Below are positions 40,129 to 46,941 of a DNA stretch of 46,941 bases, piece by piece. Below the pieces are notes generated by a model that saw only the letters and a program-made list of their open reading frames with translations, searched no databases and had not been told where the DNA came from. Location: assembly GCA_017379935.1 (NCBI GenBank), contig JAFNVC010000001.1, positions 1-46,941 of the forward strand, read 5' to 3'. Numbering within the stretch: position 1 is the first letter of the stretch; the number at the start of each line of letters is the position of its first letter. Made by a program: the position numbers and the translations under genes. The DNA is from Clostridia bacterium (GTDB lineage Bacteria; Bacillota; Clostridia; Oscillospirales; Acutalibacteraceae).

Positions 40129-41139
40129 GTGAAAACGGTCAGAGAAATTACGTGCGAAAACGAGCATAAGATTTTAAGCGAAAACGCCTGCTTTTCGGAT
40201 ATGAGCCGCGGCAGAATGCGTCCCGAAGAGGAATGTGCGCTTCGTACCTGCTTCCAGCGTGACCGTGACCGCGTCATCCATTCCAATTCCTTCAGAAGAC
40301 TCAAGCACAAAACGCAGGTCTTTCTTTCTCCGCAGGGTGACTATTACCGTACCCGCCTGACTCATACCCTTGAGGTTGCCCAGATCGGACGCACAATCGC
40401 GAATGCTCTCGGACTTAACGAGACTCTGACGGAAGCGATTGCTCTCGGTCACGATCTCGGTCACACACCCTTCGGTCATGCGGGCGAAAGAGCACTCAAC
40501 AGTGTTTATGAGGGCGGCTTCCGCCATTATGAGCAGAGTCTGCGTGTTGCTGATGTTATAGAAAAGGAAGGCAGGGGGCTTAACCTTACCGAAGAGGTGC
40601 GCGACGGTATTGTCCGCCATACCTCAGGTACGGAGGCATTCACCCTTGAGGGAAGAATCGTCCGTCTTGCCGACCGCATTGCATACATAAACCACGATAT
40701 TGACGATGCCGTTCATGCACGCGTGCTTAAAGAAACGGACATTCCCGCCGATATCCGTGACGCTTTGGGGCAGAATAAATCACAGCGAATCAATAAGCTT
40801 GTGCTTTCTGCCGTAAATAACAGTAAAGACGATATCATCCTCGGCGAGGACTGTGCCGATGCTTTTGCAGCTCTGCACAGCTTTATGTTTGAGAGGGTAT
40901 ACACAAATCCCGTCTGCAAGGGTGAGGAAGCAAGAGCGATTGAAATGATTAAATGGCTCTATGAATACTTCCTGCTTCATCCGGACGAAATGCCAGCGGA
41001 GTACAAGTCAATCCGTGAAAAAGAGGGTGTTGAGCGTGCCGCCTGCGACTATATTGCAGGTATGACAGACAGATATGCTGTACACACCTTTGAAGAACTT
41101 TTCGTTCCCCGCTCGTGGGTTGTCTTAAAGGGGGAATAA
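40129..41139 (+). CDS. dgt: Deoxyguanosinetriphosphate triphosphohydrolase family protein
   Basis: The 336-residue HD-domain protein hydrolyses dNTP to deoxynucleoside and triphosphate. Features are RDRDRVIHSNSFRRLKHKTQVFL, TRLTHTLEVAQIGRTIA (first metal His), ALGHDLGHTPFGHAGERAL (HD pair) and DRIAYINHDIDDA (metal Asp). The short length corresponds to the Gram-positive dGTPase-like subgroup. The GTG start has GGAGTG 6 nt upstream. It is directly followed by dnaG, a frequent clostridial order. Confidence 0.93.
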   Translation: MKTVREITCENEHKILSENACFSDMSRGRMRPEEECALRTCFQRDRDRVIHSNSFRRLKHKTQVFLSPQGDYYRTRLTHTLEVAQIGRTIANALGLNETLTEAIALGHDLGHTPFGHAGERALNSVYEGGFRHYEQSLRVADVIEKEGRGLNLTEEVRDGIVRHTSGTEAFTLEGRIVRLADRIAYINHDIDDAVHARVLKETDIPADIRDALGQNKSQRINKLVLSAVNNSKDDIILGEDCADAFAALHSFMFERVYTNPVCKGEEARAIEMIKWLYEYFLLHPDEMPAEYKSIREKEGVERAACDYIAGMTDRYAVHTFEELFVPRSWVVLKGE

Positions 41140-41140
41140 T

Positions 41141-42895
41141 ATGGCGATCAGCGATGAATTCCTCTCTGAATTAAGGGCGCGTACCGATATCGAAAGTGTT
41201 ATTTCACCCTATGTGAATCTGTCTAAAAGAGGTAGACTTGTCAAGGGTCTCTGTCCTTTTCATAATGAAAAAACAGCTTCATTCACCATTTACCCGGATA
41301 GCCAGTCCTTCTACTGCTTCGGATGCGGAGCAGGCGGTGATGCAATAACCTTTGTGCGCCGTATCGAAAATCTCGACTACGTCGAAGCGGTAAAGGTGCT
41401 TGCCGAGCGTGCCGGTATGCAGATGCCGGAGGACGGCTATGACGATTCTCTCGCAAAGCACCGTCAGCGCATTCTCGCGGCTAACCGTGAAGCGGCAAGG
41501 TTTTTCCATTCGACAATGATGTCGCCGCAGGGTAAAACCGGTCTTGATTATTTTCTCGGAAGAGGACTTACAATGCAGACAATCAGGCATTTCGGTCTTG
41601 GCTATGCACCCGATTCCTGGGATGCTCTGCTTAAATATATGCGTTCAAAGGGCTTTACCAATCAGGAGCTTTACGATGCAAACCTTGTGCGAAAATCCGA
41701 TAAGGGTGAGCGCACACACTACTATGACAATTTTAAAAACCGAGCAATGGTGCCGATTATTGACCTTAGAGGTAATGTTATCGCATTCGGCGGACGAGTC
41801 CTCGATGATTCAAAGCCGAAGTACATCAACACCTCGGACACCCTTGTTTATAAAAAGAGTGACGGCGTATTTGCACTGAATTTCGCTAAAAACGGCAACC
41901 CGTCACAGATAATCGTTGCTGAAGGCTATATGGATGTTATCGCCCTTCATCAGGCAGGCTTTACCAATTCAATCGCCTGTCTAGGTACGGCTCTTACTCA
42001 GGAGCAGGCAAGACTTGTTTCGCGCTATGCCGAGGAGGTTATACTTTCCTATGACTCCGACGAGGCGGGACAGAAGGCGACAAAGCGCGCTATCGAGATT
42101 TTTGGCAAAACCGGTGTCCGTATACGCGTGCTCAAGCTCACAGGCGGCAAGGATCCCGACGAAATTATCAAAAAATTCGGTAAGGAAAAATTCCGCAGTC
42201 TCATCGACGGCGCAGCGAATGATATCGAATATGCGATACTTCGTGAGCGTGAGAAATATGACCTTGATTCAATCGACGGTAAGACAAAATTCCTGACCTC
42301 AATTGCATCAATTCTTGCAACGGCAAACCCGATTGAGCAGGACGCTTATGCTGCAAAGCTTGCGAGCGAAATGAGCATCAGCAAGGATGCCATTATGCAG
42401 GAGGTAAGGCGTTCATTCAAACGTAAGCTGGAAGCGCAGAAGAAAAATCGCTTTAACGAAATCGTCAGGGAAACCGTCACCCCGAAGGACACTGTCAATC
42501 CCGAGCGTGCAAAGCATGTAAGGGCGACGAAGGCTGAGGAGGTGCTGCTTGCATCCCTTATGCTCAATCCCGACTTTTACCGCAAAATCAAGGACGAGCT
42601 TAACGAAGAGCTGTTTATAACTGATTTTAACCGCAGAGTCTTTGCAGAGCTGTCCGAGCGTATTGAAAGCGGCAGGAGCATTGAATTGTCGATGTTCGCA
42701 GCAGGATTCACTCCCGAGGAAATGGGCAGACTTGCCCAGTTCGGAGCAATGGGAGGAACGATCAGCAACACCGTTGCGGAATGTAACGATTGCATAAAGG
42801 TATTAAAAGAAGAAAAAAATAAGTCCTCGTCAATCAATGCTGCAGAGCTGAGTGACGAAGATTTCAAAAGCTTATTCAGAAAAACGGAAGTCTAA
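41141..42895 (+). CDS. dnaG: DNA primase
   Basis: The 584-residue primase has the N-terminal CHC2 zinc finger ([32 protein letters not shown], about residues 38-69), the RNA polymerase basic core, a TOPRIM domain ([31 protein letters not shown]) and a helicase-binding C-terminal domain. It synthesises replication primers with the DnaB helicase. It sits between dgt and rpoD, as in the macromolecular synthesis operon of Firmicutes. Confidence 0.98.
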   Translation: MAISDEFLSELRARTDIESVISPYVNLSKRGRLVKGLCPFHNEKTASFTIYPDSQSFYCFGCGAGGDAITFVRRIENLDYVEAVKVLAERAGMQMPEDGYDDSLAKHRQRILAANREAARFFHSTMMSPQGKTGLDYFLGRGLTMQTIRHFGLGYAPDSWDALLKYMRSKGFTNQELYDANLVRKSDKGERTHYYDNFKNRAMVPIIDLRGNVIAFGGRVLDDSKPKYINTSDTLVYKKSDGVFALNFAKNGNPSQIIVAEGYMDVIALHQAGFTNSIACLGTALTQEQARLVSRYAEEVILSYDSDEAGQKATKRAIEIFGKTGVRIRVLKLTGGKDPDEIIKKFGKEKFRSLIDGAANDIEYAILREREKYDLDSIDGKTKFLTSIASILATANPIEQDAYAAKLASEMSISKDAIMQEVRRSFKRKLEAQKKNRFNEIVRETVTPKDTVNPERAKHVRATKAEEVLLASLMLNPDFYRKIKDELNEELFITDFNRRVFAELSERIESGRSIELSMFAAGFTPEEMGRLAQFGAMGGTISNTVAECNDCIKVLKEEKNKSSSINAAELSDEDFKSLFRKTEV

Positions 42896-42912
42896 TAAAG
42901 GAGAACTTTTTT

Positions 42913-44019
42913 ATGGAAAACCATGTACCCGAACAGAAGAAATCACCCCTTAAGCTCTTGCTTGAAAAAGGTAAGGTAACAGGAAAGCTCACCTCGCAGG
43001 AGATTGATCAGGCTCTTATCGATATGGATATCGACATCGAAGAGCTTGACAAGTTCTACGAAACGCTTGAAAATCAGAATATCGAGCTTATCGACGACCT
43101 TTCCAATATCGACCTTGAGAATGTTGATTTCAGTATGGATATGCCCAAGTCTGCCGAGCTTTCAACGGAGGACGTTGACGACAAGGCACAGGGCAACGAT
43201 GATCCCGTCAAGGTTTATCTTAAGGAAATCGGCCGTATTCCTCTTCTTACTGCAGAGGAAGAAATTGAGCTTGCTGTCCGTATCGTAGATGATGACGAGA
43301 GTGCTAAGAAGAGACTGGCAGAGGCTAACCTCCGTCTCGTTGTTTCTATCGCGAAGAGATACGTCGGCAGAGGTATGCACTTCCTTGACCTTATTCAGGA
43401 GGGTAATCTCGGTCTTATCAAGGCTGTTGACAAGTTCGACTATACTAAGGGCTTCAAATTCTCAACCTACGCTACGTGGTGGATCAGACAGGCTATCACA
43501 AGAGCTATCGCTGATCAGGCAAGAACAATCCGTATTCCCGTTCATATGGTTGAAACAATCAATAAGGTTAAGAAGACTAACAGCCAGCTTCTTCATAAGA
43601 ACGGCAGAGATCCGAGCGCTGAGGAAATCGCAGCTGAGCTCGGTATGCCCGTTGCTAAGGTAAGAGAAATTCTCCGTGTTGCACAGGAGCCGGTTTCACT
43701 TGAAACCCCCATCGGTGAAGAGGAAGACAGCCATCTTGGCGATTTCATCCCCGATGACGATGCTCCCGCACCGGCAGATGCAGCTTCAATCCTTCTTCTT
43801 AAGGAGCAGCTTGACGAGGTTCTCAAGACTCTTACTCCGCGTGAGGCAAAGGTGCTTATGCTCCGCTTTGGTCTTGAGGGCGGCCATCCGCATACTCTTG
43901 AGGAGGTTGGTAAGGAATTCGACGTTACCCGTGAGCGTATCCGTCAGATCGAGGCAAAGGCTCTGCGTAAGCTCCGCCATCCGTCAAGAAGCAAGAAGCT
44001 CAAGGATTTCCTTGACTGA
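42913..44019 (+). CDS. rpoD: RNA polymerase primary sigma factor SigA
   Basis: The 368-residue sigma-70 has region 1.1-like acidic N terminus, region 1.2 ([26 protein letters not shown]), region 2 ([56 protein letters not shown]), region 3 and the region 4 HTH ([30 protein letters not shown]). It recognises the TTGACA/TATAAT boxes seen throughout this window. GGAGA precedes the ATG. It is encoded just after dnaG. Confidence 0.99.
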   Translation: MENHVPEQKKSPLKLLLEKGKVTGKLTSQEIDQALIDMDIDIEELDKFYETLENQNIELIDDLSNIDLENVDFSMDMPKSAELSTEDVDDKAQGNDDPVKVYLKEIGRIPLLTAEEEIELAVRIVDDDESAKKRLAEANLRLVVSIAKRYVGRGMHFLDLIQEGNLGLIKAVDKFDYTKGFKFSTYATWWIRQAITRAIADQARTIRIPVHMVETINKVKKTNSQLLHKNGRDPSAEEIAAELGMPVAKVREILRVAQEPVSLETPIGEEEDSHLGDFIPDDDAPAPADAASILLLKEQLDEVLKTLTPREAKVLMLRFGLEGGHPHTLEEVGKEFDVTRERIRQIEAKALRKLRHPSRSKKLKDFLD

Positions 44020-44073
44020 TAAATAACAGTTTCGTGTTTCATCGCATAATATGTCTTATAAGGCGGTGAAAAA

Positions 44074-44695
44074 ATGAAACGGCGAAGAAAAATAATAATC
44101 CCGACCGTTACGGCAGCTTTATTGCTCTGTGCGGTCGGGATTTTTGTATTTATGGAAATCAGATTAAGCTCGGTGCGCGACGAGCTTTCGACTCTCGAGG
44201 CCAACAGCACGGCATCATCTGCGCTGACGGCAGGTCTTGAACGTGCGCTTGATGATTATAAGCTCAATTATTCCGATGTTGTCAGCTTTACCTATGACGA
44301 AAACGGTAATATAAAATCTCTTTCTGCAGATATTATCACACTCAATACCCTCGGCAACGAAATCGGAACGAATACCGATGCATATGTAAACGAAATCGGT
44401 ACATACGAAATTGTTCTGCCGCTGTCATCCTTGCTCGGGATTCAGCTTCTTTCGGGCATCGGTCCCGACATTTCGTTCTTTGTTACGATGCGCGGTCTTA
44501 CATCAACGTGCTTTGAAAATAAATTTGAATCAGCGGGTGTCAATCAGACGAGACATCAGATATTTCTCAATGTTACGATACGTACTCACGTCATCTTCGG
44601 CGGTGATGTCAATATCGTTGAATACAATTCCGAAATCTGCATAGCTGAAAGCATAATAGTCGGCGTAACTCCGAACACTTTTGCAGATTTAAATG

Positions 44696-44703
<8 letters not shown>
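44074..44703 (+). CDS. yunB: Sporulation protein YunB
   Basis: The 209-residue protein starts with a basic segment and one membrane helix (about residues 7-27), then an outer domain. The C-terminal half, GIGPDISFFVTMRGLTSTCFENKFESAGVNQTRHQIFLNVTIRTHVI, has the YunB pattern (the AGVNQTRHxI stretch). YunB is a SigE-controlled protein needed for normal sporulation in Bacillus; its molecular role is unclear. No clear SigE promoter was picked out. AAGGCGGTG precedes the ATG. Confidence 0.88.
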
Positions 44704-46737
<2,034 letters not shown>

Positions 46738-46749
46738 GAATTACGGTAG

Positions 46750-46769
46750 GGCGGGGGCTTGCTCCCGCC
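46750..46769. repeat. GC hairpin following ligA
   Basis: GGCGGG (46750-46755) and CCCGCC (46764-46769) flank a short loop. No T-run follows, so it is more likely part of the edge repeat than a terminator. Confidence 0.5.
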
Positions 46770-46814
46770 AAAATCTGCCAATTTTAATTTGTCGGGGAGA
46801 TGAAATGTCGCAGA

Positions 46815-46941
46815 AACCCAGCCTCCCTTGCCTAAAGGGAGGGGGACCACGAAGTGGTGGAGGGATAGTTTGAGACACAGAGGAAAACACATCAGAAAAT
46901 AAATCTTGTTAATGTATCCCTCCGTCTTTTGCTACGCAAAA
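46815..46941. repeat. Composite intergenic hairpin repeat at the right edge
   Basis: Three hairpin units are visible: CCTCCCTT/AAGGGAGG (46822-46842), ACCAC/GTGGT (46846-46858) and an outer inverted pair GGAGGGATA (46859-46867) with TATCCCTCC (46915-46923). The window ends inside TTTTGC-TAC-GCAAAA, a further hairpin. Strings of the type CTCCCTTGCC-TAAAGGGAGG-GGACC are common in intergenic DNA of Oscillospiraceae. No open reading frame is credible here, and the element probably continues past the window. Confidence 0.7.

Overview
The window is 46.9 kb of chromosome from a spore-forming member of the Clostridia, most likely an Oscillospiraceae/Ruminococcaceae-type gut bacterium. The evidence is spoVAE, gpr and yunB (sporulation and germination), AddAB instead of RecBCD, the low-GC Gram-positive order dgt-dnaG-rpoD, recA-recX-rimO-pgsA in a row, a T-box riboswitch, TTGACA/TATAAT promoters with 16-18 nt spacers, strong GGAGG ribosome sites and many GC hairpin + T-run terminators. 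No rRNA, tRNA, phage, transposase or CRISPR array is seen. Species identity is inference.

Layout. 1-3.4 kb: accessory-looking edge with a repeat, a four-helix-bundle protein, a small membrane protein, a secreted papain-fold candidate, a secreted PHP phosphoesterase and an RHH protein. 3.4-7.8 kb: a membrane-anchored repeat protein, a sugar isomerase-like TIM barrel and a polar amino-acid ABC transporter. 7.9-11.8 kb: spoVAE, rpsT, gpr, yfcE, a CDP-glycerol transferase and rpmB. 12.0-16.5 kb: SOS-controlled recA-recX, then rimO, pgsA and a class II aldolase. 16.5-23.7 kb: pncB, a small regulator, a DUF1015 protein, a membrane protein, a GDPD-like protein, a NahK-type sugar kinase and an asparaginase-family protein. 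23.8-28.9 kb: T-box-controlled tRNA aminoacylation/amidation operon. 29.0-32.1 kb: two lipoproteins and a GH29-like protein. 32.2-39.1 kb: addB-addA. 39.1-46.9 kb: rpmE, yigZ-type gene, dgt, dnaG, rpoD, yunB, ligA and an edge repeat.

The most unusual locus is 23.7-28.9 kb. A T-box leader whose T-box bulge reads UGGC (expected for tRNAs with discriminator G, as in tRNA-Asn and tRNA-Asp) precedes three genes. The first encodes a bacterial AspRS with the non-discriminating His31 signature, fused in frame at its C terminus to a complete-looking GatC. The second encodes a GatA-like protein in which all three amidase-signature catalytic residues (Lys/cis-Ser/Ser) are replaced by Asp17, Leu85 and Ala109, while the fold and partner-facing segments are kept. 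The third encodes a GatB with intact kinase/transferase residues. This looks like an Asn-tRNA(Asn) transamidation machine with a covalently tethered synthetase and no glutaminase of its own. A divergent type I asparaginase-family gene lies immediately upstream. Where the ammonia comes from is an open question.

A secondary theme is that the window carries other enzyme-family members with altered catalytic motifs: a GDPD-like protein, a GH29-like protein and possibly the asparaginase.
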